A stretch of DNA of 64,000 nt, from assembly GCA_963920635.1 (NCBI GenBank), contig OY987298.1, forward strand, positions 128,783,735 to 128,847,734. The letters are read 5' to 3'. Below, piece by piece: positions 21,185-32,055 of this stretch (the stretch's first letter is position 1; every line of letters starts with the position of its first letter). Source of the DNA: Pseudeuparius sepicola (Eukaryota > Arthropoda > Insecta > Coleoptera > Anthribidae). Under the pieces are notes generated by a model, which saw nothing but the letters and a program-made list of their open reading frames with translations, did not search any database and had not been told where the DNA came from. The position numbers were made by a program, and so were the translations under genes.

Positions 21185-21862
21185 TAATTTTCAACGCCTA
21201 CTACAAATCTATTCTAGTAAAAATGACGAAAATCATTTAATGTTTTTTTATTTAAAATCTGACACCGCAGCGTTAATAAGGGCACCCGAACAAAAACCCA
21301 CATACCAAATTCGAAAAAAAATGCAGGTAGTTCCATTTTTCAGGGTTCCAAAGATGAGCAAAATGGTGATTTTAAAGGCATCTGGCGAATCAAGTGTGTT
21401 GTGGAATCCCCTCAAAACTGTTGAATGATCAACAGGACTACTCAAAATGTTGATGTGCAAAGATTCAATACACAAATATACAGGGTATTTTTCTCAAAAT
21501 GCTGAATTTGTATGAAACTTTATACTGATCAAGAGTACTCTGGAATTGTTGAAAAAAACATGAACACGAAAGTAAATTATTTTTTTACAAAATGCCAAGA
21601 ACCAACAAACAAACAAACAATTTAAATTATTGGACCTTTCTCACTAAAATCGCTGTCTAAGATGATACATTTTCTGTGCGTTTCCTGCTGTTGGACTTCA
21701 GCCACGTTTATAGTGTCTGGGGCGGTTTTGATATACCTGATTTTTGACCCGTATAAAGTTACAAAAAATTCAGTATTTTGAGGTGGCACAGAGAAAGACA
21801 CACTGTGTATTTTTGTATGAGATCTTTGCACACCAACAGTTTGAGTGGTCCTGTCCTGTTGA
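21185..21862. mobile_element. Palindromic element family P, truncated copy
   Basis: Contains the family landmarks: ttatttaaaatctgacaccg, aaggcatctggcgaatcaag, ttgtggaatcccctcaaaac and tgcacaccaacagtttgagt. It lacks the outer ends seen at 26950 and 30611. Frames across it repeat in the other copies and are not genes. Confidence 0.75.
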
Positions 21863-22257
21863 CAATTATTTTTCTACTTTTTACTACTGCACAATGGGTT
21901 TTACTGTTGGGTGAGGATTATCTTCAGTCAATGGTTTTACCCTTGTCTATCCAGTTTTATTATCTAAATGTGCGCACAATAATAAGTGTTCCGGGTTCCT
22001 TATTGCGTTTCGGCAAAAATCACGAAGTTTGGCGAGTATTGTCGTAATTAGATAAGGTAAAGAAAATCATATTTATCTTCAAATAATAATTAATTACGAT
22101 ATTGTTTTGTTTCTCCAGGTTGAAGTCTCGGCAATTTCGTAAACTCCAGGAAAACTTTACATTTTTTGCTCCGGAAAAACTGGCTTCGAACCCCGAGCCC
22201 GGAGAGTAGGTATAAAATTCGGAGACTCCGGGTAAAACTCGGTGAGGTGGCAATCCT

Positions 22258-22342
22258 AAGATCTTATAAGCATATGCATTGGATTATTATAATCCCCAAG
22301 GTTTTCATAACCTATAAAACAAAACACTGCTTATAAGATCTT
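22258..22342. repeat. 15-bp inverted repeat
   Basis: AAGATCTTATAAGCA (22258-22272) and its exact complement (22328-22342) enclose 55 bases. Around 22120-22240 there are also repeated CTCCGG-type phrases. Apart from this, 21880-23390 shows no gene or bounded element to me. Confidence 0.5.
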
Positions 22343-23393
22343 ATGATTCAGATTAAGGCAGAAATGTTTCTACTAAATTTTTGCCAGGTAAAACGTTATT
22401 GGATTTTATGCTATAAAACTTAACAAAATACGAAATCTAACCTCACTTTTTCTGTTGGCAACTCCAAATCTTATTTAGAGAAGATCGAATGGTTTATTTA
22501 CGATTATGATTTCACGCAAAACCCGAAGTTATATAGTCTCGAAAACAAATAATATAATATCGCTGCTATTGGCGGGAAATGAAATGCAACTTTGCATTTT
22601 TATTCTAGTGTTAAACTTGCGAAGTTGGAAATGAAAGCCATAATAGATATTAGGTGTAACAAATACAAATCGATTTGTCTTTGCGCTTATGCGCATTTTA
22701 TAGTATAATAAAATATATGCATAGTTGTTCCAGTGGCACCGCAGAATTGACATATTGGTAAGTTAGTTCATACCAACTGAAAAGTCAGAGGTGCCAGAGA
22801 CTTTTTGTTTACACCACAAAATGAAGAAATGTATTGCTGCTTCTTCCAAAGTTGTTTGCCTATGGGCGTCTAGACATAAACGATACAAAAATAAATCGGT
22901 TCCGTTGCGTTTCGATTTGTGCGAAAATTCAGCTTATACCCAATACGCCCTAATACATCTCTGATTTTTCCCGTCATTTAAGGCAATCTGGAATGAACTG
23001 TCAGCGTCTTCGCTATTGGGCGGAACGACTACTATAGGTAGGTATATTCTATTTTGGAACAATTTGAATATATTGTATTTATATAAGTATACATAAAAAA
23101 TAGACTACGTTTTTCACTGGAATGTTTGCCTTTTTTATTTACAATGTTAGCAATTCCATTTAACTGAACAGGTATAATTTCATATCCACCATCTGTGTGT
23201 GTGACACTACCTAAAACAGCCATCTACAACGCATTGCCAATTCAACAATATTATAGATAGATGTTAGTGTTAGATATGGCAATAACCATGCCTTTTAGCC
23301 CTATAACTGGGACACAACATTCTCGTGACACTATCAAGGGCGGCCGTCAACATTGTTGCGATGGATGCCGCCAACGGCGCCAACTTTGTATGG

Positions 23394-23475
23394 AGCGCCA
23401 TTGCATAAGCATGTAGTTACTTCTGGGGTACTCCTAGTTTCGAGTATTGTGAAGGTGAGAATTATTATTACTGTT
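23394..23475 (+). repeat. SINE-like tail with (ATT)n, copy 3
   Basis: GCATAAGCATGTAGTTACTT, GGGGTACTCCTAGTTTCGAG and GTGAAGGTGAGAATTATT follow the order of copies 1 and 2 with several substitutions. Confidence 0.65.
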
Positions 23476-24004
23476 TTTTATTGTGTTGTCGCTTTACCCA
23501 TCAAATCTCCTGCAACTCATGCAAATATGTGGTTTTTATTAGATATTTCGTATCTGGTTTCTACAATTTACTAATCTAAAACTAATCCAAGGCTCATTGT
23601 AACAAAATTTATGCAAAATTCCGTTACTACGGTAAAAACCTTTTGGCCGTCACCACTATGCAACCATCTACACGCGGAGGTAATTTGTGTGCCGACTGAA
23701 ATTTTACGAACTTTGCAATGATATAGAGGCACGTTGTTTATTTCCATTTTAAATTATCTTAAAAATGTATCATATAAACTATTTAATCCAAAAGGGTATT
23801 AAATATTGAAAATTTTTTTCTATCTATAGTACACAATAATATAGAAAGCTTAAATCCGAATTTTCCACCCCCTTGCAGGTTTTTCGCCATCTTGAATTTA
23901 GGAGTAAATTAGTTTTTACCAAAAAAATAGCCGGCACCATTTTTGAAGGAAAAAAGGTGCTCTGCAAATTTGGGTTTTCGACATTTTCTTGAATTTTGCA
24001 TATA

Positions 24005-24594
24005 CAGGGTGGACCCAGATCGACTATACGATAGATGTAACAGACAAAAAATTTTCTGGGGATCAGCCTTGCTTGATTACAAACTAATTTGCGCCATATT
24101 ATTATATTTTAAAAATCAAGCAGGCCTTGACAGGGGCAATTTATTCGTTTCCAGTTCAGGTAAACTACATTTTCCTTAAGAGATATCGAAACATTTTATT
24201 GGAAAAAGTTGTCGAGAATGAAAATTTAAGTGCCCGTACCAAATTTTAAAGCAATCGGCAAACTTTGATTTTTTTTTAAATTTCAACTTAATTTTGAAAT
24301 TTAGTACAGGGTCTTAAATTTGCCGATGTTTTATAATTTGGTACGGTGATTTGGTATAGAATTCTGAACAACTTTTTTTAATATAATTTTTCGATATCTC
24401 TTCAGGAAAAGGTAGTATACTTGAACTGGAAATGAATAAATTGCCCCTGTCAAGGCCTGCTTGATTTTTAAAATATAAAAATACGGTGCAAATCACTTTC
24501 TAATCAAACAAGGCTGATCCCCCAAAGCTCAAGTTTCAACTCGAAATTTGTTTGTCTTTTACACCTATCGTATAGTCCATCTGGGTCCACCCTG
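24005..24594. mobile_element. Foldback MITE CAGGGTGGACC, copy 1
   Basis: TA-CAGGGTGGACCCAGATCGAC on the left and CCATCTGGGTCCACCCTG-TA on the right. Arms pair almost fully: cgactatacgatagatgtaa, ggggatcagccttgcttgat and caagcaggccttgacagggg, each with its complement. 590 bp, TA target duplication, no gene. A second copy at 32667-33382 is 126 bp longer. Confidence 0.85.
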
Positions 24595-25039
24595 TATATA
24601 ACAAGTTGTAGGGGTTGACATTTTTTCACATCTAATATCATTTTCTCTGCTAACGACAGCGCAAAATTTTCTTAACAAAAGTTGTTCACCACAAAATCGC
24701 CTATGATATTTGTTTGAATAACTTTTTTATATGAGGAATAGTTTATTTCCGGTAGCGTCTCAAAGTTGCGCGCAACGTCTCCTGCGGTACCTCCTAGCGT
24801 TCAAGTACTCGCGCTGTACCTTTCCTGTACCATGCAACATTTCTCAAGTTTTTTTATACCTGACTGTACTTTGACATATTATGTGAAGCTTAATAATTAT
24901 TAATTGTGTCCCCGCGCCTTAGTTTATAGTCCAAGGACGAAAAGGATTCTTAAAGTAGATTTATGCATTAAGTGGAAACACCATCTCTTCGAAAGAAAAA
25001 GCTAAACAGTTGCAAAATGAACCTCATTTCTCGCCCAAG

Positions 25040-25400
25040 TTTCCCCATGGGGGAGGCAAATCGTCGAGAGCCGGCAACGGCGCCACCGCTTCGGCCCGAC
25101 GCCGGGCGATGCTGGTCGCCATGGCAACGCGTGGCTGGCCGTCAGCCAGTCGATAGGGGCGGGCGGACGTCGCGGGCGCGACGCCGCGACGCTCCGCGCG
25201 CCTCCGGACGGTTTTCCATCACGTTGTCAGCCGCCCATGATGCATACGCGCATTAGGATTAATAGCTCGCCCCGCGGCGGGCGGGCGATCGGGGGCGGCC
25301 ATTTCCCGCAACAGAAATATGCGAGGCCAACGATAAAGACAGGCCACGGCGCTAACGCATAATCGCGTAGTCACGTGACCAACTTAGTCGTATATAATAA
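25040..25400. other. Strongly GC-rich, CpG-rich island
   Basis: The most GC-rich stretch of the window, with runs such as CGCCGGGCGATGCTGGTCGC and gcggcgggcgggcgatcggg, followed by a less extreme unique block (cgataaagacaggccacggc, gcgctaacgcataatcgcg). A 94-codon plus-strand frame (24972-25256) overlaps it but is Arg/Ala-rich as expected from composition alone. A CpG-rich regulatory or promoter-like island is possible. Confidence 0.35.
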
Positions 25401-25859
25401 AAGGCATTTTTAGAGATAAGTAGAAAAAACAAATTTCGTAACAATTTGGCAAGTTTTCTTTCATCTATTACATTATTGGTTTTGTGCATCCAAGCTTTCT
25501 CTAATCGTTTTTTCAAAATTTTCAACCTGCCTCAGCTGTTTTAGGCTGAGAGTTAAACGGCACTGCACTCACAATATTTTGGCACATTCTCAAAAATTGT
25601 TCCTTAGGCGATATTCTCTATAGGTATTTTCATCCCACAACACTTTAATTGTTTCGCTTTCTTGAAAATGTGTTAGCCACAAATACGAATCCATTTTTGG
25701 CGGAAATTTTCATCCTGAGGCGAAACAAATGTTTGTTATCGAGACACTTTCTTCCTGGCATTTGTAATATGTATAAATATATTATAAACAGACCCAATAT
25801 TTGGTATTTAGGTTATTTTTTACGAATTAAAAATGAAAACTAACCTCAGTAGGTATACT

Positions 25860-26220
25860 GCAAATATTGACGAGGTCTCAGTTGATCGGCAGCGTGAAAG
25901 ACCGAATAGAAACCGTATCAGGGCGTGGGTCGACAACGAAAATCCTCGAGTACGGTACAACACTGATTTATTTCGCACAAGGTGAATGGTGAATACAATA
26001 AATACACAAACCCGAACGTGGTCAACGGGCACGACTTCCACCCAGACGCCATAATAACACCTGGGCGGTTCCCCTCCGCCAGGACACACGCGCACTAGAC
26101 ACAAACTTGTTTCTAAAATATAAACTAAGACGTTTAAAAACACTTTAAACATTAAAACTTCTCAAAACCCAAGCTGCCGCTTTCAGTTATGTGACAAATG
26201 ACATGTAACGTCGGGCTAAG
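25860..26220. other. Higher-complexity unique stretch, no gene called
   Basis: GC-richer sequence with a 110-codon minus-strand frame (26152-25820) that has no domain I recognise. It could be regulatory DNA or a decayed retroelement end. Confidence 0.2.
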
Positions 26221-26278
26221 ATGGTCACGTGATTTTTGTGCGCCAGGGCCTGTCTTTATAGTAGGCCTTGAGAAATAT

Positions 26279-26342
26279 GTAATAATAATAATTCTCATCC
26301 TCATAGTACTCCCAACTAGGCAGTAAACGCACGCTAGTGCGG
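26279..26342 (-). repeat. SINE-like tail with (ATT)n, copy 4 (diverged)
   Basis: AATAATAATAATTCTCATCC, then TAGTACTCCCAACTAGG, matches the minus-strand form of copy 2. The far half has diverged. Confidence 0.5.
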
Positions 26343-26949
26343 CTTTTGGCCATCAGCGGTGTTTTTTTAAAGACATGTTGCACGCGCTCTGCCCCGACCT
26401 CGAATCGTACCAAGGTCGATCGAAGGCAGAAAAACATGCGCAGTCAAAAGAGTTGGTGACGCTACAAACATCGCCAACGCGGCCTGGTAAACATTATATC
26501 AGATAAAATATAGGCTTAGGGTAGCCAGGGTGCTGGAGGCTAGGAAAACTATAATCTGAAATATTTGGCGACTTGGATTTATTTAAAATTCTGTAACTAT
26601 AAGTTAACAAAATAAAAGAGGTGATGTCCAGTGAGTATATTAAAAAAAGGGCAAAAAACTTGGTTTTCTGGACAAATTCTTGACTGTCTGGCTAAAATAT
26701 TGAATAAGATTAAACAAAAAGACCAATTTTCCAGGAATTAACTTATTTGTATTAGGAGAAATTTTGTAGATGAGCTATTAGAGGTTTTTCTTCTGAAAAC
26801 TTGGTTATTACTTTTTACAAAATTCATTTTTCTAGTAAATAAAGAATGGCCCCTTTCTAAATATTCTAGCGGGTTTTCTTGAAGAAAAAACGTATGATTT
26901 TTTTAAAATTTGCCAGGAGGAAGCTTTTTGCTTCTAGTACGTTTATATA

Positions 26950-28199
26950 CAGGGTGTTTACTTTCAAGTGTATACAAATCGATAAAAAAAGTATTTTGTG
27001 AGATATTTTCAAAAACCTGTTTTTGTTTGAAAGGCCTTCAAAAACCGCCTCTTTTGACCTTCCTGCCATTTTCAAAATGCAAATACAGGGCCGGCTGCGA
27101 TTTTTTTATACCCCCAATTTTCGCGAAAACCTTTTAGCGATTTTTTTATTTAAAATCTGACCCCACAGCGTTAATCAGAACATCACAAAACCCTTATATA
27201 CCAAATTCGAATAAAAAATATACAGGGATTTCCATTATGCAGGGTGTCAGAATTGAGCAAAATAGGAATTTTAATGGCATCTGCCAAGTCAAGTGTGCCA
27301 TGGAATCCCCTCAAAACAGTTGAATGGTCAACAGGACCACTCAAGTTGTTGGTGTGCAAAGGTCCAATACGAAATATACAGAGTGCTCTTATCTGTGCCA
27401 TCTCAAATTACTGAATTTTTTGTAACTTTATACGGGTCAAAAATCGAGTATATCAAAACCGCTCCACATACTATAAACGAACTAAATCTAAAAAATACAG
27501 AAGCCTGCCAGTCAGTAAGTCCATATCAGTAGTTAAGGTGGCTGGTGTGTCACAACAGGAAACGCACAGAAAATGTATCATCTTAGACAGTGACTGTGTT
27601 GAGAAAGGCCCAATAATTTAAATTGTTTTTATTTGTTGGTTGGAATTTTGTAAAGAAATAAATTACTTTTGTGCTTATTAATATTTTTTCAATGATTCTA
27701 GAGCACTCCTGATCAGTATAAAGTTTAATAAAAATTCAGAAATTTGAGATGGCTCAGAGAAAAATACCCTGTACATTTTTGTAGTAAATCTTTTCACACC
27801 AACATTTTGAGTGGTCCTGTTGACCATGCAACTGTTTTGAAGGGATTCCATGGCACACTTGGCTTGCCAGATGTCTTTAAAATTCCTAATTTGCTCAACT
27901 TTAACACGGTGTAGAACCGAACACCCTCTACATTTTTTGTTAAAATTTAGTATATGGGGGTTTTGGGGTGTCCTGATTAACGCTGTTGTGTCAGATTTTA
28001 AATAAAAAAATCGCTAAATGGTTTTTGTGAAAATCGGGGTATAAAAAAAATCGTAGCCGTCCCTGGATTTGCATTTTGACAAAAGTAAAAACGTCAAAAG
28101 AAGCGTTTTTTGAAGACCTTTCGAACAAAAAAAGGTTTTTGAAAATATCTCGCAAAATACATTTTTTATCGATTTGTATACTTAAAAGTAGACACCCTG
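26950..28199. mobile_element. Palindromic element family P, full copy 1 (1250 bp)
   Basis: The ends CAGGGTGTTTACTTTCAAGT and the complement finishing CACCCTG are bordered by TA on both sides. Arms of about 600 bp pair nearly throughout: gtttgaaaggccttcaaaaa, gcaaatacagggccggctgc and agcgatttttttatttaaaa, each with its complement at 28020-28130. The interior halves also mirror each other (gaatcccctcaaaacagttg at 27303 and its partner near 27830). Ends and TA duplication indicate Tc1/mariner-type mobilisation. No transposase; the open frames are shared by all copies and arise from the repeat. Confidence 0.85.
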
Positions 28200-28276
28200 T
28201 ATAGAGCTGACGCATACGAGTTTTCCATAATAATTATTATTGTAGTCTTCACGCGAAAACTCTGACCCAGCTATTA

Positions 28277-29002
28277 TTTCTCTAATTTTCGCAGATAGAG
28301 GAAAAAGTTTTATATAAAAGTTGTAAGGTAACTATGGTGTATCGCAAAATTGAAAAAATATATAATATATATATTTTTGTTTTAACAATAAATACCCTGT
28401 ATATTTGTGGATATTTTAAAAGGTTTTTCTGTTTGCAACGATAATATTCGCTTATATTACAAAAATTGTTTAAATCACTTAAATAAAAAAAAAGATCTGA
28501 AATATCGCAGTTTCTAAGATATAGGTATTTACTTTATTAAATCAAAATAATAACAAAATGGCAATGCATATTAAAGATTTATTCCTACCAGTTTTTTAAG
28601 TATACCCTGGCTAGACGAAAATGTAAGTATGATGAATATTGAATATTTATTTCCATATATTTATCGTTTTGATTTACTAAAGTAAGAAATAATCTAGCAT
28701 AACTATCAAAAATCCGTCGTAATTTCATGGCTAATTGCGATTTTTCAAATGTTTTGTAAATTTAAATTCACATTTTATCTTGCTAAATGGAAAAGCAAAA
28801 TATCAACATATTATTATGATATATATTGTGTATCGTTGAAATCAGAAAAACTAGCTCTTTAAATACGGGGTGTTTATTATTAAAAACAAAACAATATTTT
28901 ATCCCACTTTTACTTTACACCCTGTATAATCTACAAGCTCGATAGTTACCTTATAACCTTTGTTTACAACTTTTTTCTCTATCTGCAAAAATTAGAGAAA
29001 CA
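28277..29002. mobile_element. Foldback element, ends decayed
   Basis: Arms: tttctctaattttcgcagat with gttgtaaggtaactat on the left (28277-28336), and gatagttaccttataacctt with atctgcaaaaattagagaaa on the right (28941-29000). CCCTGTATA phrases at 28393 and 28919 suggest nested ends. The centre is AT-rich. Confidence 0.55.
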
Positions 29003-29029
29003 ATAGGGGATTCGGAGACTGGCTTTTCT

Positions 29030-29212
29030 CATAATTTCTATTTATTTTTTTGCCTATACCGGTTTCGTAACTAACTTCTAAGTTCCATCACCAGGCTACA
29101 GAAATATTACAGAAGCGCAAGCTGGAGTTATTCTGTGAATTTTCTGTGGCCTGATGATGTAACTTAAATGTTAGTTACCAACCCTGTAGCCAAATAAATA
29201 GAAATCCGAAAA
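29030..29212. repeat. Inverted pair of Penelope-like end motifs
   Basis: The minus strand of 29051-29100 reads TAGCCTGGTGATGGAACTTA then GTTAGTTACGAAACCGGTAT. The plus strand of 29145-29195 reads GGCCTGATGATGTAACTTAA then TGTTAGTTACCAACCCTGTA. Both carry CTGRTGA, a hairpin (GTAACT/AGTTAC in the right copy) and a GAAAC-like block. Each has at least one core change, and stem I is not clear. Confidence 0.45.
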
Positions 29213-29829
29213 AAAGGGTCCTATAACTATTCGTCCCCCAACGTTGCTAGTTACAATAATAATAAATTATAGATCTTAAAAAAACGGGAAAAAATTAAGG
29301 TTATAAAGTTCAAAATTGCTCCACGCCCTGCCACCCTATTATGGGGCCATTTAATAATTAATTTCTTTGTAGTAAAGGGCCTCATAAACTGACGCAAAAA
29401 TCATTAAAATCTATAGCAAATAACTCTCGGAGATATAACCAAAAATACTCTGTACATCGTAGGCAAATTATACTAATTATAATTATATAAATTATAAAAT
29501 CGCTGGGATTCCCAAAGGGTTCTAATTAGATGCCATCTATACTAACAAAACTTCAACTTATTTTTGAACGAGTTCTGATGTCCTTGTCGATTTTCTAAAA
29601 ATGCCGACCCCTGTTTTCTATTCGGAGAAAGAGCATATTTATTTTGTCGATGTATAGTGTGTAAAAAATGGAGCGGATTAGATAATAATTGTTTGAACAA
29701 ATAACCTAATACTGAAAAGTAATTTTTATTATGTGGATACGCGAATAACAATGCTTTTTATTATTGTTTCAAGACTTTTTCCCTAAAAACACGTACGTGT
29801 AAATTTTTTGCTTATCTAATTTTTAACTA

Positions 29830-30310
29830 TATTAAAACGTTTGTGTCGGTTCTCAGTCAAGAGCGTGTTGAATTGGCTATGCCCGTTGCACAAAAGAGAC
29901 AATCACCCCTTCGAAGAATGTAGTCTAGAACCGCCCTTGCCTGAAGCCATAGCTGTCGGGCCCCGATATTGGGCTGCCCGATCTATCGGAAATTAGGCGC
30001 GTTGTCAGCTTTTAATCTATTTAGCCATATGGCCTGCAAATTGCCCGTTCAATTCACTTAGGCTTAATTATTGTTTATTAACGCGCTGTAATAAAGTGGA
30101 CCGCGGCCGAGGCGCCGGGCGAATGGATTTTCCACGGCGTTATATTAAGCGGGGCCCTATACCTACTGCCGGGAAAATTGAGAATAAACCCGCAATGTTC
30201 GTGGAAAGAACTTGACGACAACGGACCGTAGGTAGGTTATGGTCAACTCGATGCCGTTGTCAGTAATTTTCGACGTCTCCTGTAGATGTCAAGCGACCAC
30301 CGCCAACTTC
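29830..30310. other. GC-richer island with homeodomain and forkhead-like cores
   Basis: Unique, repeat-free DNA, with ttaggcttaattattgttta followed by ttaacgcgctgtaataaagt and CpG-rich blocks (accgcggccgaggcgccggg). No frame with a domain. It reads like a developmental enhancer or conserved non-coding element; that is inference. Confidence 0.35.
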
Positions 30311-30610
30311 GTTGCTTCTTATGGCCCCCCATATTGGATTTCTACACCATTGGATAGAACAAGAAAAACCCATTTATCCCTGTAACAAAACAAGTACGGT
30401 AGAAAAAAAGCAGGCCGATATTGTAATCATTTTAACAAATATAAGATACCTACATCAAGTAGGTATGCCTTGGACGAATAATTGATAGTGACAGTATGTG
30501 ACAGATTGGAAACTGGCTAGCAAAGTGTGCTGTTTTTGAATAATTAACCTATTAACGAAATAGATATAATAATTTTAGTAGATAGGTACGAACATCAACA
30601 ACTGTACCTA

Positions 30611-31716
30611 CAGGGTGTCCAACTTTAAAATTGTACAAATCCATAAATTTTCATTTTTGGAGATAATCGCCTAAACTTTTTTTTCTTTAAAAGACCTTCA
30701 AATACCGCTACTTTTAACCTTCGTGCCATTTTCAAAATGCAAATCCAGGGCCGGTTGCGATTTTTTTATACTCCCGATTTTCACGAAAACCATTTAGCGA
30801 TTTTTTTATTTAAAATCTGATCCCACAGCGTTAATAAGAACACCCCAAAACCTACATATTACCAAATTTAAACAAAAAATATACAGGGAGTTTCAATCTG
30901 TAGGGCGTCAAAGTTGAGCAAAATAGGAATTTTAAAGACATCTGGCGAGTCAAGTGTGCCATGGAATCCCTCCAAAACAGTTGAATGGTCAGCAGGACCA
31001 TTCAAAGTGTTGATGTGAACAGATTTACTACAAAAATATACAGAGAGTATTTTTCTCGGAGCCATCTCAAAATTCTGAAATTTTATGAAATTTATACCGA
31101 TCAAGAGTGCTCTGGAATCACCGGAAAAATATTGATAAACACAAAATTAATGTATTTCCTTACAAAATGCCAACTAACAAATAAAAACGATTTAAATTAT
31201 TGGACCTTTCTCAACAAAGTCACTGTCTAAGATTATACATTTTCTGTGCGTTTTCTGTTGTGGCACACCAGTCACCTTAACTGATATGGACTTACTGACT
31301 GGCAGGCTTCTGTATTTTTTAGATTTAGCTTGGTTATAGTGCGTGGAGCGGTTTTGATATACTCGAGTTTTGACACATATATAAAGTTCCAAAAATTCAG
31401 TAATTTGAGATGGAACACTCTGTATATTTTGTTTTGGACCTTTACACACCAACACCTTGAGTGGTCCTATTGACCATTCAACTGTTTTGAGGGGATTCTT
31501 TGACGCCCTACAGAATCTAACTAAAAAAAATCGCTAAAAGGTTTTCGTCAAAATCGGGGGTATCAAAATATCGCAGCCGGCCCTGGATTTGCATTTTGAA
31601 AACGGCAAGAAGGTCAAGCGGTTTTTGAAGGCCTTTTAAACAAAAAAAAGTTTAGGCGATTATCTCTAAAAATGAAGATTTTACGGATTTGTGCAGTTTT
31701 AAAGTTGGACACCCTG
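30611..31716. mobile_element. Palindromic element family P, full copy 2 (1106 bp)
   Basis: TA-CAGGGTGTCCAACTTTAAAA on the left and tttaaagttggacaccctg-TA on the right, with the same internal order as copy 1 (ggccttttaaacaaaaaaaa, ccagggccggttgcgatttt, gcgatttttttatttaaaat). The near-complete palindrome and TA borders match copy 1. Confidence 0.85.
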
Positions 31717-32055
31717 TATAATAGTTAAACATTAACCGAACTAACAATTAATAAAAATCATTAACAATAACTTATTCCATAACTATGGCCACAAGAAGTA
31801 CCGCAATAATAAATAACACTTTAAAATATCTAAATTATTGTTACATAAGCACAAAACCGACTTGAGTATACGAAATTTCAGTGGTCATTTGAAACATAGA
31901 TGAGGGTCATTCAGGGTATATGGAAACTAGTGTGTTTGATAGGGTTGAACGTTTAGGGTTAATTCAATTATGCAAGTATTACAATATAATTTAACAGTCA
32001 TTTATGCTGAACCGAACAAAGATTTATAAATGTAATGTATAACATTACACAAATG

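Noticed and set aside
21248..21475. Recurring minus-strand peptide (DHSTVLRGFH.TLDSPDAFKI type) also at 27183, 30868 and 47700
   Set aside because: The similarity follows from the palindromic repeat family itself; the frames are open by chance, differ at both ends and are mirrored on the other strand.
25820..26152. 110-codon minus-strand frame
   Set aside because: Hydrophobic and Cys/Val-rich by composition with no recognisable domain or splice context; kept only as a note on a complex stretch.
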